This document shows positions 14,731-20,363 of a stretch of DNA of 20,363 nt, one piece after another (within the stretch, counting starts at the first letter, position 1; every line of letters starts with the position of its first letter). The stretch is from contig DHCY01000035.1 of assembly GCA_002399085.1 (NCBI GenBank), forward strand, positions 61,485-81,847, written 5' to 3'. A model generated the notes under the pieces. It made no database searches and was not told the DNA's origin. It saw only the letters and a list, made by a program, of their open reading frames with translations. The position numbers and the translations under genes are program-made. Source of the stretch: Anaerolineaceae bacterium UBA4890. GTDB taxonomy: Bacteria > Chloroflexota > Anaerolineae > Anaerolineales > Anaerolineaceae.

Positions 14731-15960
14731 CTAAATCTGCCAGTTGCCATCCTTCAACAGCACAATCTTGGTGCCGTCTTCCTTAATACCGGTGACTGTG
14801 ACGTCCTTAGCCCCGACCATGAAGTCCACGTGGATCAGCGAGTTGTTCATGCCCAGTTTGCGGTTTTCTTCTTCGCTGCGTTCGGTGGCACCTTCCAGGT
14901 TCTCGCTGTAGGCAGCACCCAGTGCAAAGTGGCAGGAGGCGTTCTCATCGAACAGGGTGTTTTTGAAAAGAATGCCGGTGTTGCTGATGGGCGAGTTATC
15001 TGCCACCAGGGCGATCTCACCCAAGCGTTTGGCGCCTTCGTCCATATCGAGCAGGTCGTCCAGAATCTGTTTGCCCACTTCAGCATCGTAATCGATCACT
15101 TTCCCATCTTTGAAAGTGAAATGGAATTTATCCACAATTTGTCCGCGAACTGAAAGCGGCATGGTTGCCCAAAGGGTGCCATCCACGCGGTCCGCATCGG
15201 GCATGCTGAAGACCTCTTCGGTAGGGATATTGGGGAAGAAGCGGTCGCCCTTCTGGCTGAAACCGGAGCCACCTTCCCAGATATGATTCTTGACCAACCC
15301 AACCACCAGGTCGGTGCCGGGACCCTGGTAATGAACGCGGTCAAAACGGGCGTCGTTCAGGAATTTGCGATGTTCTTTTAACTTGAGATCGTGCTCTTCC
15401 CAGGCAGACACAGGATCGGGCTGGTCAACGCGGGTTGCCATGAAGATGTTATCCCACAGCTTCTGCACGGCTTCCTCTTCCGGCAGGTCGGGGAAAGCTG
15501 CTGCAGCCCAGGCAGGGCTCGCTACGGCGGTGACGCACCATTTAACCTCGTTTTGCATGGTGTAATGCTGGGTGCGTTTGGTCGCCTTGCCCGCCACTTT
15601 TTGCCACTGAGCGATGCGGGCGGGATCGGCTGGTTTAAGCAGGTCGGGGTTGGGGGCGTACAAGCCAAGCACGTGGTAATTATCTTTGAACAGGTTTTCT
15701 GTGAAATCGACCAGGTATTCCGGGTAGGTTTCAAAGGCTTCATCCGGACCATACAGGTAACGGTCGAGCGTGATGGTGTCGTCCGAAAAGTCGAGACGCA
15801 CGTCACTGACACCGTTCTGGTAAGCTTTTTTAGCAACCAAGCGGGCAAGGGGTAAGGAATGCTCGCTCATACGGATGTTGAGCTTATCACCGGGCTGAAG
15901 GTTGAGACCGATGTTGACGATCAGGTCTGCATATTTTTCAAGATTTTGATTGTTTTCCAT
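14731..15960 (-). CDS. M29-family aminopeptidase (aminopeptidase T / AmpS type)
   Basis: Encodes 409 residues of a cytoplasmic metallo-aminopeptidase that removes N-terminal amino acids from short peptides. Length is normal for M29. The expected two-metal ligands are visible: Glu248 or 249 in NIPTEEVF, Glu315 in LGEIALV, His344 in ASCHFALGAAYS, and His377 and Asp379 in LIHVDFMVG. The N-terminal MENNQNLEKYADLIVNIGLNLQPGDKL is typical. The ribosome-binding site GGAGGAAC lies just before ATG. The gene is divergent from infC, with 133 bp between the ATG and the Shine-Dalgarno area of infC. It does not appear to be in the same transcript as the regulator, since a stem-loop and 226 bp intervene, although read-through is possible. 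Peptidase family is confident; exact peptide preference is not. Confidence 0.92.
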   Translation of the reverse strand: MENNQNLEKYADLIVNIGLNLQPGDKLNIRMSEHSLPLARLVAKKAYQNGVSDVRLDFSDDTITLDRYLYGPDEAFETYPEYLVDFTENLFKDNYHVLGLYAPNPDLLKPADPARIAQWQKVAGKATKRTQHYTMQNEVKWCVTAVASPAWAAAAFPDLPEEEAVQKLWDNIFMATRVDQPDPVSAWEEHDLKLKEHRKFLNDARFDRVHYQGPGTDLVVGLVKNHIWEGGSGFSQKGDRFFPNIPTEEVFSMPDADRVDGTLWATMPLSVRGQIVDKFHFTFKDGKVIDYDAEVGKQILDDLLDMDEGAKRLGEIALVADNSPISNTGILFKNTLFDENASCHFALGAAYSENLEGATERSEEENRKLGMNNSLIHVDFMVGAKDVTVTGIKEDGTKIVLLKDGNWQI

Positions 15961-15982
15961 TGTTTTTGTTCCTCCACCCTCA

Positions 15983-16013
15983 ATTCTACACGCTTCGTAT
16001 TAAACTGAGACAA
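15983..16013 (-). promoter_or_regulatory. Candidate promoter of the aminopeptidase gene
   Basis: On the minus strand TTGTCT (16013-16008) and TAGAAT (15988-15983) are separated by 19 bp, ending 22 bp before the ATG. Spacing is longer than ideal, so this is tentative. Confidence 0.35.
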
Positions 16014-16038
16014 AATTTGTACTTATCCTTCAAAATTA

Positions 16039-16068
16039 TTGACGAAACTTTTAAGCTTATGGTAATAT
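16039..16068 (+). promoter_or_regulatory. Promoter of the infC operon
   Basis: TTGACG (16039-16044) and TAATAT (16063-16068) with an 18-bp spacer give a good sigma-70-type promoter. Transcription would start near 16075, leaving a leader of about 50 nt before the AUC start codon of infC. Confidence 0.65.
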
Positions 16069-16108
16069 TAAAGAACGCCGATTCGAAGAGAATTTGTATT
16101 TTTTCATT

Positions 16109-16126
16109 AAGGAGAAAAAGAAAATC
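16109..16126 (+). promoter_or_regulatory. infC ribosome-binding site with AUC start codon
   Basis: AAGGAG (16109-16114) is followed by 9 nt and the codon ATC (16124-16126), after which the conserved IF3 start SSKQEYRINERIR is read. No ATG or GTG occurs at a suitable place. A TTG at 16094 is in frame but lacks a ribosome-binding site and would place the Shine-Dalgarno sequence inside the gene. Confidence 0.8.
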
Positions 16127-16642
16127 AGTAGTAAACAAGAATATCGTATTAATGAACGCATCCGCGCAGATAAGGTTCGCCTTGTTGACGAGAACGGGGA
16201 AAACATTGGAATCGTAAGCATTGATGAAGCCATGCGCCGGGCAAACAACACTGGGCTCGACCTGGTCGAAATCGCCCCGAATGCCGACCCACCTGTTACA
16301 AAAATCATCAACTACAGCAAGTTCCTTTACGAAAAAGAGAAGAAGGAACGCGAAGCGCGCAAGTCTCAGACCAAAGTCGAGATCAAAGAGATCCGCCTGC
16401 GCCCCAAGACCAGTGATCATCACCAGGGTTTCAAAGTGCGCGACGCGCGGCGTTGGCTCGAGAGCGGTATGAAGGTGAGAGTGACCATTCGTTTCAGAGG
16501 GCGTGAAATCACCTACCCTGAGCTGGCGCTGGAAGACCTGAGAGAGATCGCGGAGGAGTTGAGCGATGTGTCTGAAATCGAACAAGCCCCTGGCATGGAA
16601 GGGCGTTCGATGTTCATGATGCTGGCACCCAAGAAAAATTAA
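16124..16642 (+). CDS. infC: Translation initiation factor IF-3
   Basis: Encodes 172 residues when started at the AUC codon. IF3 binds the 30S subunit, prevents premature joining of 50S and checks the start codon and initiator tRNA. Sequence features are EYRINERIRADKVRLVDENGENIGI in the N-domain, DLVEIAPNADPPVTKIINYSKF, a Lys/Glu-rich linker (about 75-90), then the C-domain with KEIRLRPKTSDHHQGFKVRDARRWL and the RGREITYPELA segment. Length is usual for the family. infC in enterobacteria begins with AUU, a rare start that IF3 itself discriminates against, giving autoregulation; an AUC start here suggests the same logic. It heads the conserved infC-rpmI-rplT cluster, with a second promoter just after it. 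Confidence 0.95.
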   Translation: MSSKQEYRINERIRADKVRLVDENGENIGIVSIDEAMRRANNTGLDLVEIAPNADPPVTKIINYSKFLYEKEKKEREARKSQTKVEIKEIRLRPKTSDHHQGFKVRDARRWLESGMKVRVTIRFRGREITYPELALEDLREIAEELSDVSEIEQAPGMEGRSMFMMLAPKKN

Positions 16643-16658
16643 TACAACATTTTATTGA

Positions 16659-16685
16659 TTGACAATGCGGATTATCTGGTATAAT
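16659..16685 (+). promoter_or_regulatory. Internal promoter for rpmI-rplT
   Basis: A consensus TATAAT (16680-16685) is preceded by TG one base upstream (extended -10) and TTGACA (16659-16664) 15 bp upstream. The short spacer is offset by the extended -10. It would transcribe rpmI and rplT separately from infC. Confidence 0.7.
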
Positions 16686-16691
16686 ACGAGA

Positions 16692-16740
16692 TTGGTTTAT
16701 CAACCAACGGCTGAGATTGCTCGCAGCCGTTGGATTTTCT
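16692..16740 (+). promoter_or_regulatory. rpmI leader: attenuator-like alternative hairpins
   Basis: CCAACGGCTG (16704-16713) and CAGCCGTTGG (16724-16733) form a perfect 10-bp stem with a 10-nt loop, followed by ATTTTCTT, like a weak terminator. Upstream TTGGTT (16692-16697) and AACCAA (16702-16707) form a second stem that shares bases 16704-16707, so the two exclude each other. The element ends just before the rpmI ribosome-binding site. Ribosomal protein L20 is known to regulate this operon in other bacteria, by different RNA structures. Confidence 0.6.
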
Positions 16741-16755
16741 TAGAGGAGTTTGATC

Positions 16756-16992
16756 GTGCCACGTAAACAGAGTACTGGAAAGTACAAAATTAAGACTCAT
16801 AAGGCTACGTCCAAACGCTTCCGCACGACCGGTACCGGAAAAGTAGTTCGGACCAAAATCGGAAAAGGCCACTTGCGCCGAAATACTTCGAAGCGAACGA
16901 AATATTTGCTCGCGAAGACGATTGAGGTCACCAGCAACGGTTTGGTCAAGCATATTAAGCGCCTGGCACCTTATATGAGCAAAAAGGACTAA
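16756..16992 (+). CDS. rpmI: Large ribosomal subunit protein bL35
   Basis: Encodes 78 residues of the small basic 50S protein L35. The GTG at 16756 (start of VPRKQSTGKYKIKTHK) is chosen because GAGGAG lies 7 nt upstream; the TTG two codons earlier would leave only 1 nt. Family-typical sequence includes KTHKATSKRFRTTGTGKV and HLRRNTSKRTKYLLAKT. Length is a little above the usual 64-66 residues because of the C-terminal extension (GLVKHIKRLAPYMSKKD). It lies between infC and rplT as in many bacteria, with an attenuator-like leader before it. Confidence 0.94.
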   Translation: MPRKQSTGKYKIKTHKATSKRFRTTGTGKVVRTKIGKGHLRRNTSKRTKYLLAKTIEVTSNGLVKHIKRLAPYMSKKD

Positions 16993-17027
16993 AGACTGTC
17001 CTGTCGAATTCGGATTAGTGTGGCTGT

Positions 17028-17063
17028 TGGGTGTTTACAACGAGACTGCAAGTCTGACGCCCA
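17028..17063 (+). other. Structured spacer between rpmI and rplT
   Basis: TGGGTGT (17028-17034) can pair with ACGCCCA (17057-17063), enclosing a second stem AGACT (17043-17047) / AGTCT (17051-17055). The structure ends 10 nt before the rplT Shine-Dalgarno sequence. It might be part of a ribosomal-protein autoregulatory site; this is tentative. Confidence 0.35.
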
Positions 17064-17084
17064 GGGGACCGCAAAGGAGTAATT

Positions 17085-17432
17085 ATGGCAAGAGTAAAGA
17101 GTGGACCATATCGCCGACGCCGTCATCAACGGCTGATTGCCCATAACAAAGGTTATCTGGGCAGTTACAATCATTTGTTCAAACGCGCAAATGAGGCTTT
17201 CCTGCATGCCCAGTGGTATGCCTATAATGACCGCCGCAATCGCAAACGCGACCTGCGCCGGCTGTGGATTGCCCGCATAAACGCTGCTACCCGCATGAAT
17301 GGAACGACTTATAGCCGCTTCATCGCTGGAATGCGAAAGAATAACGTGATCATTAATCGCAAAATGTTGGCTGATATCGCTGTGCACGATCCAAAAGCTT
17401 TTACCAAGGTGGTTGAAACCGCCCTGGCATAG
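17085..17432 (+). CDS. rplT: Large ribosomal subunit protein bL20
   Basis: Encodes 115 residues, the normal length for L20, an early-assembly 50S protein that binds 23S rRNA and is the usual autoregulator of the infC-rpmI-rplT operon. Family sequence is clear throughout: ARVKSGPYRRRRHQRLIAHN, the basic N-terminal tail, FLHAQWYAYNDRRNRKRDLR, RLWIARINAATR, and the C-terminal INRKMLADIAVHDPKAF. The ATG has a strong AAAGGAG ribosome-binding site 6 nt upstream. The gene is followed 20 bp later by a strong terminator, so it ends the operon. Confidence 0.97.
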   Translation: MARVKSGPYRRRRHQRLIAHNKGYLGSYNHLFKRANEAFLHAQWYAYNDRRNRKRDLRRLWIARINAATRMNGTTYSRFIAGMRKNNVIINRKMLADIAVHDPKAFTKVVETALA

Positions 17433-17452
17433 CATATCCTCGAACAAAAACC

Positions 17453-17483
17453 AAACCCCTGCAAATATTGCAGGGGTTTTTTT
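17453..17483 (+). terminator. Rho-independent terminator after rplT
   Basis: AAACCCCTGCAA (17453-17464) pairs perfectly with TTGCAGGGGTTT (17468-17479) around a 3-nt loop and continues into a run of seven T (17477-17483). It is a textbook terminator 20 bp past the rplT stop. Confidence 0.93.
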
Positions 17484-17531
17484 GTTGTTCACAAAGGTCT
17501 CTCGAGTGCGAAGCCTCCCTCTGGGACCGGG

Positions 17532-17597
17532 TGTTGGGTGTAGGGAGTTGGGCTCGGTTAGGAGACCTTCGCCAATTGAAGACCTTCGCCAACTCAA
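17532..17597. repeat. Heptamer-like units and a 17-bp tandem duplication
   Basis: TGTTGGG, TGTAGGG and AGTTGGG (17532-17552) are three contiguous seven-base units. Further on, GACCTTCGCCAATTGAA (17564-17580) is followed directly by GACCTTCGCCAACTCAA (17581-17597), a 17-bp duplication with two differences. The gap 17484-17796 carries these, the repeat at 17640-17722 and the rseP promoter, but no gene. Confidence 0.7.
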
Positions 17598-17632
17598 GTG
17601 TTTTCAATCTCACCCTGCAGCTGGACTCAGTC

Positions 17633-17722
17633 AAGATCCTTCACTTCGTTCAGGATGGCAAGCATAGACAGGATGACAAGCATAGACAGGATGACAAGCA
17701 TAGACAGGATGACAAGCATAGA
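17633..17722 (-). repeat. GTCATYCTGA-family repeat with four 18-bp tandem units
   Basis: AAGATCCTTCACTTCGTTCA (17633-17652) is the reverse complement of the dispersed repeat core seen at 141-292. It runs into four 18-bp units CAGGATGRCAAGCATAGA at 17651-17668, 17669-17686, 17687-17704 and 17705-17722. The first has GGC where the rest have GAC. On the minus strand each unit reads TTGTCATCCTG, the same core with a different spacer. Confidence 0.9.
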
Positions 17723-17772
17723 CCTAAAGACCTGCAGACCTACACACCGAGTGGAATGACCGACAAAATGAG

Positions 17773-17778
17773 TATAAT
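17773..17778 (+). promoter_or_regulatory. Candidate -10 element for rseP
   Basis: A consensus TATAAT lies 18 bp before the rseP ATG, preceded by TGAG. No good -35 is seen. The leader would be about 12 nt, just long enough for the CAGGAGA ribosome-binding site. Confidence 0.45.
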
Positions 17779-17796
17779 AACGAGTCAGGAGACACT

Positions 17797-18873
17797 ATGG
17801 ATATCTGGACAATTTTGCAGTTTATCTTCTTTTTTGGATTTTTAATTTTCATCCACGAGCTTGGGCATATGCTGGTAGCAAAATCCCTCGGAATTGCAGT
17901 GGAAGAATTTGGTTTTGGCTATCCCCCCAGGCTTGCAAAGCTTTTCACCTGGAAAGGGACAGAATTTACACTCAACTGGATCCCGTTCGGTGGCTTTGTG
18001 CGCCTTAAGGGCGAAAACGAATCAGTCGATGAACCAGGTGGGTTACTTGATGCTCCGAAATGGAAGCGTTTCTTGGTTTTGGTGGCTGGCGCTACGATGA
18101 ACTTTATTTTCGGCATCATTTTACTGATCGTAATGTTCTCAGTAGCCGGCGGTCAGGATACCACCAGGGTGATGGTCGCCGAAGTCGCGCCCAATTCGCC
18201 AGCACAAGTTGCAGGCATGCAAGCTGGCGATGTGATTACCAGGGTTGGCGATTACGACATCGCCAGTTTTGACGATATTTCTGCAGCAACCAAGCAATAT
18301 CTCGACGTTCCGGTTGAGTTGAGCTACGTGCGTGACAGCACCAGCCACACCATCGAGCTGACACCCCGCAGTGACCCACCCGAAGGTCAGGGTGCCATGG
18401 GGGTCAGCATCACTTACCCAGTGATTTCACTGCCGTTTGGGCAATCGGTCGCCCAGGCATTCAAAACCTTTTGGCTGCAGGTTGAAACTACGGTGATGAT
18501 CCCTGTAAACCTGATCAGAGGCGCCATTTCATCTGAAGACGCTCGTCTTGTCGGCATTAAAGGCATCTATGACATATTCAACAACGCCGCCCAGATGGAC
18601 CAGACCAGCCCGGTGGCTGGTGCCGGTGGTTTGCCTATCTACCGCCTCTCGATCATTTCGATGATCTCGATCGCGGTTGGCATCACCAACCTGCTGCCTA
18701 TCCCGGCTCTGGACGGTGGGCAAATTCTTTTCCTCATCATCGAGGCGATCTCGCGCAAGCGCATACCTGAAAATGTCGCCGCCACAATCAACAGCTTATT
18801 CTTTTACGCCCTGATCCTTCTGATGATCTTTATCACCATCCAGGATTTCCGCAACCCGATATTGGGACCCTAA
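17797..18873 (+). CDS. rseP: RIP-type site-2 metalloprotease, RseP family (M50)
   Basis: Encodes 358 residues of an intramembrane zinc metalloprotease. The zinc site HELGH is at residues 20-24 in the first membrane segment, and the third ligand comes from NLLPIPALDGG (298-308, Asp306) in a later segment. FGFGYPPRLAKL and IPFGGFVRLKGE are family sequences, and a single PDZ domain spans about 118-190 (SPAQVAGMQAGDVITRVGD). The protease cuts transmembrane anti-sigma factors or leftover signal peptides after a first cleavage. Ribosome-binding site CAGGAGA lies 5 nt before ATG. One PDZ domain and about 360 residues is the short form common outside Proteobacteria. It is followed 10 bp later by the HEAT-repeat gene, so the two are probably co-transcribed. 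Confidence 0.94.
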   Translation: MDIWTILQFIFFFGFLIFIHELGHMLVAKSLGIAVEEFGFGYPPRLAKLFTWKGTEFTLNWIPFGGFVRLKGENESVDEPGGLLDAPKWKRFLVLVAGATMNFIFGIILLIVMFSVAGGQDTTRVMVAEVAPNSPAQVAGMQAGDVITRVGDYDIASFDDISAATKQYLDVPVELSYVRDSTSHTIELTPRSDPPEGQGAMGVSITYPVISLPFGQSVAQAFKTFWLQVETTVMIPVNLIRGAISSEDARLVGIKGIYDIFNNAAQMDQTSPVAGAGGLPIYRLSIISMISIAVGITNLLPIPALDGGQILFLIIEAISRKRIPENVAATINSLFFYALILLMIFITIQDFRNPILGP

Positions 18874-18883
18874 CGAGGTAGTG

Positions 18884-20002
18884 ATGGAAGCAACAAACCC
18901 TTTGCAAGAGTTGATCGATGCGCTGATGGACCTGGACAAGCAATTCCCTGCCAGGCTTCTTTACCAGTTTTCGGATCTCAACTCGGCAGAACAAGAAGCG
19001 CTGGCGACCTGCTGGCGCAATGTCCCTCTGCAACGTCGGCAGACATTTTTGCAGGATCTGGTGACCCTGGCTGAAAACGATCCGGTTTTAATGTTTGAAT
19101 CTGTGGCGCGGATTGCGCTGGCAGATGAGGATACGGATGTTTGTATTTCGGCGATCGACCTTTTGTTCGACTCAGAAGACCGCCACCTGGTGCCGGTCTA
19201 TTTGCGTCTGCTTGCCGACCGAACCCGCAGTGAAGCCGTGCGTGCGGCAGTTGCCAATGCCCTTGGTCCGTACATCTACATGGGCGAAGTAGAAAAGCTG
19301 AGACCTGAAATATTGCACGAGATCGAAGATACCTTGTTGCGGGCGTACTATGAAGACGAAAGCGACCTGGTGCGGCGCAGAGCGCTGGAAGCCCTGGGTT
19401 ATTCAAGCCGGGAAGAGATCCCTGCCCTGCTGCGCAAAGCAGCCGCCATGCGCGATGAGCTTTGGCTGGAAAGTGCCATGTTTGCGATGGGTCGCTCGGC
19501 GGATGAACAGTGGGAAAGCAGTGTACTCGAGAACCTCGAGCACGAAAACCTGGCGGTGCGTATCCAGGCAGTACATGCTGCTGGTGAGCTTGCTGTGAAA
19601 AAAGCACGCAAGCGCCTTTTAAAAGCAGTCGACATGGTTGATGATGACGTCCTCAGGCGTGAGATCATCTGGGCTTTGGCACAAATTGGCGGGGAAGGCG
19701 TGGAACACAAACTGGACTCCCTCTTGGCAGCGGCAGAGGATGACGAGGAAAGTGCTTTCCTGGAAGAAGCCATCGAAATGCTCAATTTCACAGAGGGCAA
19801 TGAAGATATGGAACTGATCGCTGTGCCCTTGGATGCCTCTGAGGCTGAAGAGGATGAAGAGGACGAATTCGAAGAAGATGAAGATGATCTTTACGGGGAA
19901 GAGTTCGATGACGATGAGTGGGAACAATACGTTGACGATGATGATGATGATATAGACGATGACGACTATTCACTTGGAGAATTCGACGACGACCGCTTTT
20001 AA
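18884..20002 (+). CDS. HEAT-repeat protein with extremely acidic C-terminal tail
   Basis: Encodes 372 residues from the ATG at 18884 (a GTG one codon earlier is too close to the GAGG ribosome-binding site). Residues about 45-310 are a series of helical HEAT-like repeats, with units such as DLVRRRALEALGYSSREEIPALLRKA, ESAMFAMGRSADEQW, LAVRIQAVHAAGEL and DDVLRREIIWALAQIGGEGV. From about 317 to the end the protein is almost entirely Asp and Glu, including a run of six Asp. There is no signal peptide or membrane segment. HEAT proteins of this kind act as protein-binding scaffolds; no partner can be named. It lies between rseP and acylphosphatase genes with short gaps, in a likely operon. Confidence 0.85.
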   Translation: MEATNPLQELIDALMDLDKQFPARLLYQFSDLNSAEQEALATCWRNVPLQRRQTFLQDLVTLAENDPVLMFESVARIALADEDTDVCISAIDLLFDSEDRHLVPVYLRLLADRTRSEAVRAAVANALGPYIYMGEVEKLRPEILHEIEDTLLRAYYEDESDLVRRRALEALGYSSREEIPALLRKAAAMRDELWLESAMFAMGRSADEQWESSVLENLEHENLAVRIQAVHAAGELAVKKARKRLLKAVDMVDDDVLRREIIWALAQIGGEGVEHKLDSLLAAAEDDEESAFLEEAIEMLNFTEGNEDMELIAVPLDASEAEEDEEDEFEEDEDDLYGEEFDDDEWEQYVDDDDDDIDDDDYSLGEFDDDRF

Positions 20003-20017
20003 TGAAGAGGGATCAGG

Positions 20018-20314
20018 ATGGAAGCTGAAAACAATTCCGAGTTGGCACGCCTGCAGGCAATAATCAGCGGTGCCGTGCAGGGCGTTGGCTTTCGTTATTT
20101 CACCATGGACGCCGCCTACGAACTGGGGCTGACCGGTTGGGTTCGCAATCTGCATGGTCGCAGCGTGGAGGTGGTGGCGGAAGGTGAACGGGAGGCTTTG
20201 GAGAAGTTGATCGAGAAGCTCAGGCACGGACCGCGTTCAGCGCGGGTGGATGAGGTTCGCTTTTCCTGGCACCCCTACCAGGGGGAATTTGACCGGTTTG
20301 AGGTCAGGTTTTAG
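20018..20314 (+). CDS. acyP: Acylphosphatase
   Basis: Encodes 98 residues, usual for the family, of a cytoplasmic enzyme that hydrolyses acyl phosphates such as acetyl phosphate or carbamoyl phosphate. The signature is clear: GAVQGVGFRYFTMDAAYELG with the phosphate-binding Arg in VGFR, followed by GLTGWVRNLHGRSVEVVAEG with the catalytic Asn in VRN. The ATG has an AAGAGGGA ribosome-binding site and lies 15 bp after the HEAT-repeat gene, so it probably ends that transcript. The family often carries other gene symbols such as yccX. Confidence 0.95.
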   Translation: MEAENNSELARLQAIISGAVQGVGFRYFTMDAAYELGLTGWVRNLHGRSVEVVAEGEREALEKLIEKLRHGPRSARVDEVRFSWHPYQGEFDRFEVRF

Positions 20315-20363
20315 GAATCTTGCCATCCAGAATGCTTGTCATCGTGAATATTTGTCATCCTGA
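20315..20363 (+). repeat. Degenerate 15/16-bp tandem array of TTGTCATC type, cut by window end
   Basis: Directly after the acylphosphatase stop, GAATcTTGCCATC, GAATgcTTGTCATC and GAATaTTTGTCATC repeat with a period of 15 to 16, ending in TTGTCATCCTGA at the last base. This is the same core as at 81-292 and 17633-17722 with yet another spacer length. The array probably continues past the window. Confidence 0.7.

Noticed and set aside
15986..16585. Minus-strand open frame of 199 codons opposite infC
   Set aside because: It covers the infC promoter and coding region; infC is certain and the antisense product is not protein-like.
16989..17597. Minus-strand open frame of 202 codons opposite rplT
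   Set aside because: It spans the rplT gene and its terminator antisense; no domain and no promoter.
17468..17845. Plus-strand open frame running from the rplT terminator through the 18-bp repeats into rseP
   Set aside because: It reads through a terminator and a tandem repeat (repeated KHRQDD units) and overlaps the rseP start; the repeat period of 18 keeps the frame open by chance.
18978..19607. Minus-strand open frame of 209 codons opposite the HEAT-repeat gene
   Set aside because: Its composition is a mirror of the HEAT-repeat coding strand and it matches no family.

Overview
The window looks like a piece of a moderate-GC bacterial chromosome, most likely a Chloroflexota bacterium of the Anaerolineae type. 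This is inferred from three things: a MalT-like STAND ATPase joined to a SARP-type (winged helix + BTAD) C-terminus, an acidic Thr/Pro/Glu-rich linker after the lipobox of the solute-binding protein, and intergenic DNA full of short tandem repeats and GTCATYCTGA-type dispersed repeats. Taxonomy was not tested by any search.

Layout. Positions 1-710 carry no convincing gene. They hold two related terminator modules in opposite orientation, a tandem/inverted GTCATYCTGA repeat array, and a pair of covarying hairpins. Positions 711-10812 hold ten minus-strand genes that read as one operon. In transcription order they are: an SDR oxidoreductase, a ketoacyl-synthase-III-like protein, an acetyl-CoA hydrolase/CoA-transferase family protein, a small lipocalin-like protein, an alpha/beta hydrolase, then a complete branched-chain-amino-acid-type (HAAT) ABC importer (binding lipoprotein, LivG, LivF, LivH, LivM). 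Spacings are short or overlapping except for a 269-bp gap with two stem-loops after the binding-protein gene. A promoter region with 11-bp-spaced direct repeats lies upstream of the SDR gene. Positions 11295-14504 hold the large minus-strand STAND/TPR/winged-helix/BTAD regulator, followed by a minus-strand M29 aminopeptidase gene (14731-15960).

From 16039 onward the plus strand is housekeeping: infC (starting at an AUC codon), rpmI and rplT, each preceded by structured leader sequence, and a strong terminator. After a repeat-rich gap come a site-2 protease gene (rseP family), a HEAT-repeat protein with an extremely acidic tail, and acylphosphatase. The window ends inside another GTCATYCTGA-type tandem array.

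How the genes may work together (inference): the importer brings in an amino acid or small carboxylate; the CoA-transferase activates an acid; the SDR and the KASIII-like enzyme act on the acyl-thioester; and the neighbouring SARP-type regulator is a candidate controller. The KASIII-like protein keeps the nucleophilic Cys but has Thr and Tyr where FabH has its catalytic His and Asn, so its chemistry is probably not ordinary decarboxylative condensation. The most unusual non-coding signals are the covarying hairpin family (three copies), the CCGGGTT-N9-AACCCGG hairpins (three copies), the heptamer arrays near gene ends, and the candidate SARP operator.
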